Shown: piece after piece, positions 7,777 through 16,470 of the stretch
Numbering within the stretch: position 1 is the first letter of the stretch
Layout of the letters: every line of letters starts with the position of its first letter
Source: Bradyrhizobium sp. SSBR45G
Lineage (GTDB): Bacteria > Pseudomonadota > Alphaproteobacteria > Rhizobiales > Xanthobacteraceae
Assembly: GCF_030159255.1 (NCBI RefSeq)
Contig: NZ_BSCT01000030.1
Location: 1-64,000, forward strand
Reading direction: 5' to 3'
Length of the DNA: 64,000 nt
The notes under the pieces: model-generated
What the model saw: the letters and a program-made list of their open reading frames with translations, nothing else
Databases searched by the model: none
What the model was told of the DNA's origin: nothing
Translations under genes and position numbers: made by a program

Positions 7777-8772
7777 ATGACGAAGTTTGAGGGATTTTCA
7801 CGTCGTTCGATGCTCGGCCTTGGTGCCGCCGCAGGACTCTACGGACTGTCCGGCATGTCGAGCCCGGTGCTCGCCAAGGGCCCGTTCCTGAACACGCAGG
7901 CGCCGACCTTCTTCCGCTTCAAGCTCGGCTCGGCCGAGGCCACCATCATCTCCGACGGCGTGCTGCCGCTCGGTGATCCCCATGCGGCGTTCCTCGGCAT
8001 CTCCCCCGGCGACCTCGATTCGATGCTGACGAACAACTTCCTGCCGGTCGGCGCGGCGACGCTCGAGCAGAACATTCTCGTGCTCAACACCGGCGACAAG
8101 ATCATCATCTTCGACAACGGCATGGGCGTCTCGAAACTGTTCGGCGACACCACCGGCAAGATGCTGCTGACCTTGAAGCAGGCCGGCATCGATGCCAAGG
8201 ACGTCGATGCTCTGGTGATGACGCATGCGCATATCGATCATTGCGGCGGCGTCATCGGCCCGGATGGCAAGCCGAGCTTCCCCAATGCCGAGCTGTTCAT
8301 CTCCGAGGCCGATTTCACCTTCTGGACCGACGAGGCCAAGGTCGGCCCCAATTACAAGGCCTTCTACGAGCAGGCGGTGCGCAATCTCCTCCCCGTGAAG
8401 GACCGCATCACCTTCTTCAAGGACGGCCAGGAGTTTTTGCCGGGCGTGCAGGCGATGTTCACGCCTGGCCATACGGTCGGGCATACGATCTTCCTGATCC
8501 AGTCCGGCAAGGATCAGCTCGCCTATATCGGCGACATCTCGCATCATCCGGTGCTGCTGATCGAGAAGCCGCTGATCGAGTTCGCCTACGACACCGATCC
8601 GAAGCAGGCCGCCAAGACCCGCGTCCGCGTGCTCGACATGCTCGCGACCAACCGGACGCGCATCCTCGGCTATCACTTCCCATGGCCGGGCATCGGCCAC
8701 ATCGGCAAGCTCGGCGACGGTTTCCGCTACTACCCGACAGCGGTGCACACGATGGATGTCGCGCCGATCTGA
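7777..8772 (+). CDS. Tat-exported metallo-beta-lactamase-fold hydrolase
   Basis: 331 aa. The N-terminus has a twin-arginine signal (SRRSMLGLGAAAG, residues 8-20) and a probable cleavage after about residue 34 (PVLAKG). The metal motif is THAHIDHCGG (HxHxDH, about residues 148-157), followed by GHTVGHT and GDISHHP, which supply further metal ligands. Members are zinc or iron hydrolases of the MBL superfamily. Periplasmic location and the downstream PQQ dehydrogenase and cytochrome c point to a shared periplasmic oxidation route. The substrate is unknown; several PQQ-dependent systems have MBL proteins nearby. Confidence 0.85.
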   Translation: MTKFEGFSRRSMLGLGAAAGLYGLSGMSSPVLAKGPFLNTQAPTFFRFKLGSAEATIISDGVLPLGDPHAAFLGISPGDLDSMLTNNFLPVGAATLEQNILVLNTGDKIIIFDNGMGVSKLFGDTTGKMLLTLKQAGIDAKDVDALVMTHAHIDHCGGVIGPDGKPSFPNAELFISEADFTFWTDEAKVGPNYKAFYEQAVRNLLPVKDRITFFKDGQEFLPGVQAMFTPGHTVGHTIFLIQSGKDQLAYIGDISHHPVLLIEKPLIEFAYDTDPKQAAKTRVRVLDMLATNRTRILGYHFPWPGIGHIGKLGDGFRYYPTAVHTMDVAPI

Positions 8773-8893
8773 GTTGTCTCACCCGTATCTGAAACCAGGT
8801 GGCTCGCGACCAGGCCGCGCGCTCGCGCATTTCGGGCGCTCGCGTCAGCCATGGGCTGTCGGAGCGAGCACCGCTGCAAAGCAGGAGGGGATC

Positions 8894-10471
8894 ATGCGCG
8901 TCGCGGAGAAGTCTCGTCACAGCGGCCGATCGGTCCGCACCGCAGCTCTCGCCGGGCTCGGCCTGCTGATGCAGGCGACGCTGGCGCAGGCCGGGTCAGG
9001 CGTCGATTGGCCGGCCTACAACAACGACCATCTCGGCCAGCGCTATCAGCGGCTCAAGCAGATCACCACCAAGAACGTGGCGGACCTCAAGGAGGTCTGC
9101 CGGGTGCAGCTGCAGGAGGGCGGCTCGTTCCAGACCGGGCCGGTGGTGATCGACGGCGTCATCTATCTGACGACGGCGCGGCTGACGTTCGCGCTCGATG
9201 CCGCCACCTGCAAGGAGAAATGGCGGCATACTTACGAGTCCGCGCGCGAGGATGTCTGGCCGGTCAATCGCGGCGTCGCCGTCATCAATGGCCGCATCAT
9301 CCGCGGCACACCGGACGGCCATCTGCTCGCGCTGGACGCGCAGACCGGCGCGCTGATTTGGCAGAACATGGTCGGCGATTCCCTGCGCGGCGAGTTCCTG
9401 TCGGGCGCGCCGGTCGGCTGGAACGGCCTCGTCTTCACCGCAACCGCCGGCTCCGACTGGGGCGTGCGTGGCCGCGTGATGGCGTTCGACGTGCTGACCG
9501 GGCGCGAGGTCTGGCGCTTCGAGACGATTCCGACCGGCGATCAGCCGGGCGCCGAGACCTGGCAGAACAAGAAGTCGGCGCTGACCGGCGGTGGCGGCTC
9601 GTGGTCGACGCTGTCGCTCGACATCGCCACCGGTGAGCTGTTCGTGCCCGTCGGCAATCCGGCGCCGGACATGTTCCCGGAATATCGGCCGGGCGACAAT
9701 CTCTACACCGACTCGCTCGTGGTGCTCGATGCGCGGACCGGCGCGCTGAAATGGTATCATCAGGTCAAGGCCAATGACGGCATCGACCACGATCTCGGCG
9801 CTGCGCCGACGTTGTTCCGCTCGCCGGATATCCAGGACATCGTCGTGTTCGGCGGCAAGGACGGCTTCGTTACCGCAATTGATCGCGCGACGCGCAAGCC
9901 GATCTACCGCGTGCCGGTGACGACGATCGACAATGTCACCGCGCGGCCGACCGAGGCCGGCGTGCATGTCTGTCCGGGCCTGCTCGGCGGCGTCGAATGG
10001 AACGGCGGCAGCTACGACCCGGTCAACGGCTCCCTGTATTTCGGCGCGGTCGACTGGTGCGGCACCTTCAAGAAGGGCGACGCCAAATACGTCGCCGGCG
10101 AGTTCTTCTTCGGCGGCGAGCCGACGCTCGATCCTCCGGATCAGGCCGCCGGCTGGGTGACCAGCCTGAACGCGGTCAGCGGCGAGGTGAAGTGGAAATA
10201 CAAGACGGCCAAGCCGGTCGTCAGCGGCATCACGGCGACATCGGGCGGCGTGGTATTCGGCGGCGACACCGCGGGCAATTTCTTCGCCCTCGACAGCCAG
10301 ACCGGCAAGCCGCTCTACACGCTGGCGACGCAAGGCATGATCGCCGGCGGCGTCGTCACCTACCAGGCCGGCGGCCAGCAATATGTCGCGCTGACCTCGG
10401 GCAACGTCTCGCGCTTCACCTTCGGCGAGCTCGGCAATCCCACGCTGATCATTCTGGGGTTGCCGAATTGA
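8894..10471 (+). CDS. PQQ-dependent dehydrogenase-like beta-propeller protein
   Basis: 525 aa from the ATG at 8894, preceded by GCAGGAGGGG. A signal peptide of about 34 residues ends near LAQAGSG. The propeller repeats show tryptophan-docking motifs: ALDAQTGALIWQ, AFDVLTGREVWRF, VLDARTGALKWYH, SLNAVSGEVKWKY and ALDSQTGKPLYT. These are the hallmark of quinoprotein alcohol dehydrogenases. IDHDLGAAPTLF matches the conserved segment near the PQQ site. It lacks the adjacent Cys-Cys ring of methanol dehydrogenase and has no fused heme domain. The electron acceptor is probably the small cytochrome encoded downstream. It acts in the periplasm; the substrate is unknown. Confidence 0.85.
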   Translation: MRVAEKSRHSGRSVRTAALAGLGLLMQATLAQAGSGVDWPAYNNDHLGQRYQRLKQITTKNVADLKEVCRVQLQEGGSFQTGPVVIDGVIYLTTARLTFALDAATCKEKWRHTYESAREDVWPVNRGVAVINGRIIRGTPDGHLLALDAQTGALIWQNMVGDSLRGEFLSGAPVGWNGLVFTATAGSDWGVRGRVMAFDVLTGREVWRFETIPTGDQPGAETWQNKKSALTGGGGSWSTLSLDIATGELFVPVGNPAPDMFPEYRPGDNLYTDSLVVLDARTGALKWYHQVKANDGIDHDLGAAPTLFRSPDIQDIVVFGGKDGFVTAIDRATRKPIYRVPVTTIDNVTARPTEAGVHVCPGLLGGVEWNGGSYDPVNGSLYFGAVDWCGTFKKGDAKYVAGEFFFGGEPTLDPPDQAAGWVTSLNAVSGEVKWKYKTAKPVVSGITATSGGVVFGGDTAGNFFALDSQTGKPLYTLATQGMIAGGVVTYQAGGQQYVALTSGNVSRFTFGELGNPTLIILGLPN

Positions 10472-10508
10472 GCGAGCACGTTGGAGCAAGGGCTTTGACC
10501 TCTCCGAT

Positions 10509-10686
10509 GTCGTTCCGGGGCGCGCGGAGCGCGAGCCCGGAACCCATACTCCCAGGACGCGGTGTGAGGCAGGCGCGTGGGCTGGCATCTCGGCCTCCCA
10601 CATCGTTTCGTGGTTATGGATTCCGGGCTCATTCGCGCTGCTTCAAAATGGCCTCGCCATTTTGCGCGCGAATGCCCCGGAATGAC
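10509..10686. repeat. Dispersed palindromic repeat (GTCGTTCCGGGGC ends)
   Basis: GTCGTTCCGGGGC (10509-10521) and GCCCCGGAATGAC (10674-10686) are inverted ends. Internal palindromes include GAGCCCGGAA with TTCCGGGCTC, and AAAATGG with CCATTTT. The element fills most of the gap between the PQQ gene and the cytochrome c gene. It is related to the degenerate copy at 59-152. Confidence 0.75.
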
Positions 10687-10748
10687 GAAACGACCTGGAC
10701 GTCTCGGTCTCTCAATGGGCCATCGCGTCAACATCGCAGTGAGGCAGC

Positions 10749-11150
10749 GTGAGCCGTCGATCTCGAATGCTGGTCACCATCGTCTGTTTGATCGTGTCCG
10801 GGTTCGCCGTCATGGCCGCTCGCGAACCCGCGTCCGCAGGTCCAGCCTCCGACCTCGGCGAAGCCCAGTTCAAGAAGTTCTGCGCGATGTGCCATTCGCT
10901 CGAGCCCGGCCGCAACAAGCTCGGGCCGTCGCTGTTCGGCGTGCTCGACCGCAAGGCCGGCACGGTGGCCGGGTTCAACTACTCCTCCGCCAACAGGGCC
11001 TCGGGCCTGGTCTGGACGCGCGAGACGCTCGATGCCTATCTGGCCGATCCGCAGAAGATGGTGCCGGGCACGCTGATGGCCTTTCCCGGCGTCAAGAACG
11101 CAGGCGACCGCGAGGCGCTGGTCGAATTCCTGGCGGGCCAGCATGAGTGA
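10749..11150 (+). CDS. Class I cytochrome c, periplasmic
   Basis: 133 aa. A signal peptide or anchor occupies residues 1-30. CAMCH (residues 45-49) is the heme-binding CXXCH site. The fold continues with NKLGPSLFGVLDRKAG and GFNYSSANRASGLVWT. KMVPGTLMAFPGVKN holds the likely Met ligand, all typical of cytochrome c2/c550-like proteins. It is an electron carrier and plausibly the acceptor for the PQQ enzyme upstream, although a repeat of about 180 bp separates them. Confidence 0.9.
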   Translation: MSRRSRMLVTIVCLIVSGFAVMAAREPASAGPASDLGEAQFKKFCAMCHSLEPGRNKLGPSLFGVLDRKAGTVAGFNYSSANRASGLVWTRETLDAYLADPQKMVPGTLMAFPGVKNAGDREALVEFLAGQHE

Positions 11151-11229
11151 CGAGGCCGGTGTGCGCGCGCAGGGGTGGACGGCCAGAAGCGGCGTCGCTA
11201 CGGTCCGGCGTCATTCGTCAGGGGGGACC

Positions 11230-11850
11230 ATGTTGAAATTCTACACCGCGCCAGGGACCTGCGCCCTCGCCACGCACATCACGCTCGCCGAGGCCGGCGC
11301 CGCCTATGTTGCCGAGAAGCTCAGCTTCAAGACCAACCAGCAGAACAGCCCCGACTATCTCGCGATCAATCCAAAAGGTCGCGTGCCGGCGCTGGTGACG
11401 GAGCAGGGCGTCCTGACCGAGACGCCGGCGATGCTCGCCTATCTCGCGCAGCGCTTTCCCGACGCGCGGCTCGCGCCGCTCGACGATGCCTTCGCCTTTG
11501 CCGAGGTGCAGTCGTTTACCAGCTACCTGTGCTCGACCGTCCACATCGCCCACGCCCACAAGATGCGCGGCTATCGCTGGGCCACCGAGGAGTCGTCCTT
11601 CGCCGACATGAAGCGCAAGATCCCGGAGACGATGGGCGCCTGCTTCGCGCTGATCGAGCAGAAGATGCTGCGCGGCCCCTGGGTGATGGGCGAGCAGTAC
11701 ACGATCTGCGATCCCTATCTGTTCACCATCGCGCAATGGCTCGACGGCGACGGCGTCGACATCAACGCCTTCCCCAAGGTGGCCGACCACTTCAGGCGCA
11801 TGTCCGAGCGGCCGGCCGTGCTGAAGGCGCTCGCCGAGCTGGCGGCCTGA
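11230..11850 (+). CDS. Glutathione S-transferase family protein
   Basis: 206 aa from the ATG at 11230. The longer frame from 11143 overlaps the cytochrome gene and is rejected. The N-terminal thioredoxin fold starts MLKFYTAPGTCALATHITL and carries INPKGRVPAL and LTETPAML, the glutathione-binding pattern of beta-class GSTs. The C-terminal all-helical domain includes GEQYTICDPYLFTIAQWL. It is cytosolic. The role in this neighbourhood is unknown; detoxification of an aldehyde or electrophile made by the PQQ route is a guess. Confidence 0.9.
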   Translation: MLKFYTAPGTCALATHITLAEAGAAYVAEKLSFKTNQQNSPDYLAINPKGRVPALVTEQGVLTETPAMLAYLAQRFPDARLAPLDDAFAFAEVQSFTSYLCSTVHIAHAHKMRGYRWATEESSFADMKRKIPETMGACFALIEQKMLRGPWVMGEQYTICDPYLFTIAQWLDGDGVDINAFPKVADHFRRMSERPAVLKALAELAA

Positions 11851-12019
11851 CGGAGGACGCCGTACGGCGCCCAGTAAGGGAGCGGCCGGAACCAGGCTCA
11901 CTGCGAGAGCCGCGGCATCATGTCGGAAAAAGGAGCTGAAGCGGGAACTCACGGCGTCGAGCAACGTTGCATGAAGCCGTGGCGTGCCTGCGTCCGACCT
12001 CTCTTTTCCGAGCCTCTTG

Positions 12020-12613
12020 ATGCCGCTGGCTGCCATGTCCGACGACCAACTTTTCGCTGGTAGCACCAACGGCCTGCGTGACAGATTGAAGGCCGCGACC
12101 GCTGCGGCCCACCATGCGCTGGATGAGCGCCTCAGCCAGTTCGATCTCACCACGACCCCGCATTATCGCCGCTTCCTTCAAGCCAGCGCGGCCGCCGTGT
12201 TGCCGCTCGAGCAGGTGCTCGAGCAGGCCGGCGTCGGCGAGATGCTCTGCGACTGGGCCGGGCGTCGTCGTGCCGAGGCGATCACGACCGACCTTGCCGA
12301 CCTCAACGGCAGCGTCGTTCCGATCGAGCTGCCGACGCCGCCTCTCGACCGTCCATTCGTATTCGGCACGCTCTATGTCCTGGAAGGATCGCGGCTCGGA
12401 GCGGTCTATCTGTTGCGGGTCGTGACCGCTTCGGCTGATCCCCGCGCGCGACGCGCGACGCGCTATCTCCGTCATGGTGCAGGCCAGGGGCTGTGGCGCA
12501 GTTTCCTGGAACGGCTCGCACGAGAGCCGCTGACGCCGGACGATGAAGTCAGGATGATTGCGAGTGCACGCGCGGCGTTCGCGGTATTTGCGAAGGCGGT
12601 GGAATCAGCATGA
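12020..12613 (+). CDS. bphO: Biliverdin-producing heme oxygenase
   Basis: About 197 aa. The start is uncertain: GTG at 11984, ATG at 12020 or ATG at 12035 are all in frame and none has a clear ribosome binding site. LKAATAAAHHALDERL holds the proximal heme His, and GTLYVLEGSRLGAVYLLR is the distal helix with its Gly-rich kink. The enzyme opens heme to biliverdin, CO and iron. Its stop overlaps the phytochrome start (ATGA at 12610-12613), so the two are translationally coupled. It supplies the chromophore to that protein. Confidence 0.88.
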   Translation: MPLAAMSDDQLFAGSTNGLRDRLKAATAAAHHALDERLSQFDLTTTPHYRRFLQASAAAVLPLEQVLEQAGVGEMLCDWAGRRRAEAITTDLADLNGSVVPIELPTPPLDRPFVFGTLYVLEGSRLGAVYLLRVVTASADPRARRATRYLRHGAGQGLWRSFLERLAREPLTPDDEVRMIASARAAFAVFAKAVESA

Positions 12614-15141
12614 ACGAGCCGGTCAATCTCACCAATTGCGATCGGGAGCCGATTCACGTTCCGGGCCACGTCCAGCCGTTCGGCTTCCTGCTCGCGCTGG
12701 TGTCGGACTTCACGATCTGCATGGCCTCGGAGAACGCGCCGGACTACCTCGGCGGCGATCTCGGCGCGCTGCTGCAGCGGCCGCTCGCCGCGGTGTTTTC
12801 GGCGGCAGGGATCGCCGCGATCCGCGCGCGCGTCGACTATCTGAGCGGCCCCGACGCGGTCGAGCGCGTGTTCGGCGTCGATCTGCAGGGCCAGGGCCGG
12901 CTGTTCGATCTCGCCATCCACTTTTCCGGGGCCTATCTCGTCGTCGAGGCTGAGCCGAGCCTGATCGAGCCGGGCGTCAATTCGGGCGAACTGGTCCGCC
13001 TGATGCTCGGCCGCATCCGCAAGACGGCCGGCATCATCGATCTTGCGCAGGAGGCCGCGCGCCAGCTCAAGCTGCTGACCGGCTTCGACCGCGTGATGGT
13101 CTACCGCTTCCATCCGGACGGATCGGGCGAGGTCATCGCCGAAACCGCGGGGATGGGCCTCGAGCCGTTCCTCGGGCTGCATTATCCGGCCTCGGACATA
13201 CCGCGCCAGGCGCGCCAGCTCTATCAGCGCAACTGGCTGCGCATCATCGCCGATATCAACGCCGCGCCGTCGCCGCTGCTCTCGATGCCGGCGTACAATG
13301 CCGGTCTGCTCGACCTGTCGATGAGCGTGTTGCGCGCAGTCTCGCCGATTCACATCGAGTATCTTCGCAACATGGGCGTCGGCGCGTCGATGTCGGTCTC
13401 GATCCTGCGCGACGGCAAGCTGTGGGGGCTGTTCGCCTGCCACCATTATTCACCGCGCCATTTGTCGTTCGAGACGCGCACCGCCGCCGAGCTGTTCGGC
13501 CAGATGTATTCCTGGCTGCTCGAGGCGCGCGAGCGCGAGACCGACGTGAGCTATGAGACGCGGGCGCATCAGATCCAGGAACGCCTGATCGAGCGTGCTG
13601 CTGCGCAGGCGCACAGCAAGCGCGCCATCCTCGGTTTCGTCGCCGACTATCGCCAGATGATCGAATGCGACGGGATCGCCGTGTGGTCGGACGACGAGAT
13701 CACGCTGGACGGCGAGACGCCGACCGAGGAGGAGGTGCACGATCTCATCGGCTTCATCAACCGCACCACGCCGGGGCGCATCTGCGCCAGCGCCGAGATC
13801 GCCAAGATCTATGCGGCCGGTGAATCGTTTCGCGACCGCGCCGCGGGCTTCCTGGTGATCCCGATTTCGCGCACGCCGCGCGACTGCCTGATCTTCTTCC
13901 GGCGCGAGGTGCTGCGCTCGGTCAATTGGGCCGGTGATCCCAACAAGACCTACGCCGAAGGTCCGCTCGGCGCGCGGCTGACGCCACGCAAGAGTTTCGA
14001 GCTGTGGCAGCAGACGGTGGCCGGCCAATCGAAGCCGTGGAGTGCGGCTGACCTGCGCATTGCGGAGAGTCTGCGCGTTACGCTACTCGAGGTCATCCTG
14101 CAATTGTCGGAGCTCGCCGCGCGCGAGCGCCGCGGCGCGCAGGAACGGCAGGAGCTGATGATCGCGGAGCTCAATCATCGCGTCCGCAACATCCTGAGCC
14201 TCGTGCGCGGCCTGGTCGCGCAGAGCAAGGACACGGCGACCTCGGTTGAGGAGTTCGCGTCCGTGCTCGGCGGGCGGATCCAGGCGCTGGCGCGGGCGCA
14301 CGACCAGATCACCAACCTCAATTGGGCGCCGGTCGCGCTGCGTCATCTGCTCGAGTCGGAGGCGGGGGCCTATCTCGGCGCGCGGGCGGGGCGGGTGCGC
14401 ATGGAGGGGCCCGACGTCGCGCTCGATCCCAAGGCGTTCGCGACGCTCGCGCTCGTCGTACATGAGATGATGACGAACTCGGCGAAATACGGCGCGCTCG
14501 CCGACTCCACGGGTCAGGTTGAGGTGGTGTGGCGCCTCGATCCCGGTGCAAGCCTCGTGATCGACTGGAAGGAAAGCGGCGGGCCGCCGGTGCAGCCGCC
14601 ATCGCGGCGCGGCTTCGGCACCACGATCATCGAGCGCTCGGTGCCGTTCGATCTCAAGGGCGACGCAGAGATCCGCTTCGACCTGCTCGGCGTGCAGGCA
14701 CGCTTCGTCATCCCCGCCAATTTCGTCCAGGTCGTACCAGCCATCGCAGGCGCTCCATCGCGTCAACAGGTGAAGCAGGAGCAGACCCAGCGCCTCGCCG
14801 GCACCGCGCTGATCGTCGAGGACAATCTGATCATCGCGATGGGCGCGGAAGTGATCCTGCTCGAGCTCGGCGCGCGACACATCGACACGGCCGCGTCGGT
14901 CAACCAGGCGCTCAAGGCGATCGAGCGCGCTGTGCCGAGCTTCGCGCTGCTCGACATCAACCTCGGCGCGGAGAGCAGCCTTGCTGTAGGACACAGGTTG
15001 AAGGAGCTCGGTGTCCCCTTCATTTTCGCCACCGGCTACGGCGAGCGCGCGCCGATTCCGACCGAATTATCGGACGCGCCGGTGATTCAAAAGCCCTACA
15101 CGCGCGAGCTGGTCGAGAAAGCGCTGTCGAAGCTGAAATGA
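12610..15141 (+). CDS. bphP: Bacteriophytochrome with HWE/HisKA_2 kinase and receiver domain
   Basis: 843 aa. Cys10 (LTNCDREPIHVPGHVQPFG) is the expected biliverdin attachment site of the PAS domain. GAF follows at about residues 140-310, with the PASDIP chromophore motif near 195. PHY is at about 320-500. The kinase is of the HWE/HisKA_2 type: the phospho-His is in ELNHRVRNILSLVRG (near 522) and the N box in MTNSAKYGAL. A receiver domain covers about 730-843, with VEDN, LLDINLG (Asp near 781), FATGYG and QKPYT. It is a red/far-red light sensor kinase that hands phosphate to its own receiver. It follows bphO by a 4-base overlap. The output gene is not in this window. Confidence 0.95.
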   Translation: MNEPVNLTNCDREPIHVPGHVQPFGFLLALVSDFTICMASENAPDYLGGDLGALLQRPLAAVFSAAGIAAIRARVDYLSGPDAVERVFGVDLQGQGRLFDLAIHFSGAYLVVEAEPSLIEPGVNSGELVRLMLGRIRKTAGIIDLAQEAARQLKLLTGFDRVMVYRFHPDGSGEVIAETAGMGLEPFLGLHYPASDIPRQARQLYQRNWLRIIADINAAPSPLLSMPAYNAGLLDLSMSVLRAVSPIHIEYLRNMGVGASMSVSILRDGKLWGLFACHHYSPRHLSFETRTAAELFGQMYSWLLEARERETDVSYETRAHQIQERLIERAAAQAHSKRAILGFVADYRQMIECDGIAVWSDDEITLDGETPTEEEVHDLIGFINRTTPGRICASAEIAKIYAAGESFRDRAAGFLVIPISRTPRDCLIFFRREVLRSVNWAGDPNKTYAEGPLGARLTPRKSFELWQQTVAGQSKPWSAADLRIAESLRVTLLEVILQLSELAARERRGAQERQELMIAELNHRVRNILSLVRGLVAQSKDTATSVEEFASVLGGRIQALARAHDQITNLNWAPVALRHLLESEAGAYLGARAGRVRMEGPDVALDPKAFATLALVVHEMMTNSAKYGALADSTGQVEVVWRLDPGASLVIDWKESGGPPVQPPSRRGFGTTIIERSVPFDLKGDAEIRFDLLGVQARFVIPANFVQVVPAIAGAPSRQQVKQEQTQRLAGTALIVEDNLIIAMGAEVILLELGARHIDTAASVNQALKAIERAVPSFALLDINLGAESSLAVGHRLKELGVPFIFATGYGERAPIPTELSDAPVIQKPYTRELVEKALSKLK

Positions 15142-15435
15142 TTCGGCGCAGATGCGCATCGCCTTGTTGGTCGCGATGATTGGCATGAAAAATTTCAGTC
15201 GCCGTATTTTTCACATCCACGTGTTGTCGCGAACGAGACGCTCCGCGATGAAGCCGCTACTTCGGTGAAAATTCCACGTGTTGCTGCGGCAAAACAGCCC
15301 GAAAAAATTAGAACGCATCCAAAGGACACCGCTGTTCTAACATTGTTTCGACAAATGGAACCCTCGCAGCCTTATTCCGAACGAAGTCATCGCCGAAACG
15401 GCGCATCGGGGGCGCGTTGAATCGTCGGAGGTCTG
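15142..15435. other. Spacer with two CCACGTGTTG direct repeats
   Basis: No gene is visible in 294 bases. CCACGTGTTG occurs twice, at 15217-15226 and 15274-15283, 57 bases apart. Each copy is preceded by an AT-rich stretch (ATTTTTCACAT, GTGAAAATT). The second lies 150 bases before the next gene. They could be regulator sites for that gene; no known motif is assigned. Confidence 0.4.
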
Positions 15436-16467
15436 ATGACGAATCGAACGACGAGTTTGTTGCCGTGTGTTGCTGTCGCCGTGCTGGCGGGAGCGGCGAC
15501 GGTGGCAATCGAGTTTAAACCGGCATCGGCTGCTGACGAATGCCTGACGAAGCCTGCGGGGACGCCGGCGGGGAAGCACTGGTTCTATCGCGTCGATCGG
15601 ACGACGAAGAAGCAGTGCTGGTATCTTCGCGACGATGATCGCGGGTCACAGGGCGCGTCCCTCGTGACACGAAAGCTCGCGTCGCATCGGGATCGCGAGA
15701 CGCTGTCGTCGTCTGCGGCCGATGCGCGTGCGGAGATCCAATCCGCACCGACACCCGGCGACGAGTTGAAGGCCGCGCCGTCGCTCCCGAGCGCGGCCGC
15801 CCGGCCGACGATGATGTTCCCGCCGGTCGCTGCGTTTCCGTCCGCGCCGGTGGCTGCCCCGTCCGTGACGGCAGCTCCTGCGCCGGCGAGCACTGCACCC
15901 GCTGCTGATACGGCCGAGGCCGCCGCGAGCGATTCTGCTGTCGCGACGCGCTGGCCCGATTCGTCGGGCACGCTTCAGGCGCAGCCGGCGCCGGCACCGC
16001 GTCCGTCATCCTTGACACTCGCTGCGGCATCCAGCGATGCTGCGCCGGCCGAAGCCGCGGCGCCCGCCGCGACGTCAGAGATGGTGGCGGATACGGCTTC
16101 GGTGACGTCCGTCGGTGGCACGAGCGACGACGCGGCACGGACGCGGCTCTTCGCCTTTCTTGGCGCGGTCGCTGTGGCTGGCTTCTCGACCAGCGTTCTG
16201 CTGGCACGGGCGCGGGCCAAGCGGCAATTGCGGATCGAGCCTGTGACTGCCGCACGTCGCGTGGCGCGCTGGCCTGCCGAACCTGAGCTCGACAGCATGC
16301 ATCTGCCATCGGTCGACAGTTTTCGCCCGGCCGCGGCGATGCGCCGCGAACCGCAGCGCGCGACGCAGGTGTCGGTGGTGCCGCGCGACGACGTTCGCTA
16401 CGACGAGGAGTACGAGGTCGAGGACCTTCTGGCACGCTATTCTGGACAGGGACGGCGCAGGTCGTGA
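15436..16467 (+). CDS. Exported Ala/Pro-rich protein with C-terminal membrane segment
   Basis: 343 aa; function not recognised. A signal peptide covers residues 1-32 (ending PASAADE). A short Cys-pair domain follows: ECLTKPAGTPAGKHWFYR to KQCWYLRDD (Cys at about 35 and 57). From memory this is a small domain repeated in Bradyrhizobium envelope proteins. Residues 90-230 are low-complexity Ala/Pro/Ser. A hydrophobic segment near 236-256 (LFAFLGAVAVAGFSTSVLLA) probably crosses the membrane. The tail is Arg-rich. It is divergent in direction from nothing nearby and ends 3 bases before the convergent ccrM stop. Confidence 0.75.
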   Translation: MTNRTTSLLPCVAVAVLAGAATVAIEFKPASAADECLTKPAGTPAGKHWFYRVDRTTKKQCWYLRDDDRGSQGASLVTRKLASHRDRETLSSSAADARAEIQSAPTPGDELKAAPSLPSAAARPTMMFPPVAAFPSAPVAAPSVTAAPAPASTAPAADTAEAAASDSAVATRWPDSSGTLQAQPAPAPRPSSLTLAAASSDAAPAEAAAPAATSEMVADTASVTSVGGTSDDAARTRLFAFLGAVAVAGFSTSVLLARARAKRQLRIEPVTAARRVARWPAEPELDSMHLPSVDSFRPAAAMRREPQRATQVSVVPRDDVRYDEEYEVEDLLARYSGQGRRRS

Positions 16468-16470
16468 GCG

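Noticed and set aside
8996..10603. 535-codon minus-strand frame opposite the PQQ gene
   Set aside because: Shadow of the high-GC PQQ dehydrogenase gene; composition is Arg/Gln/His-rich and no domain is seen.
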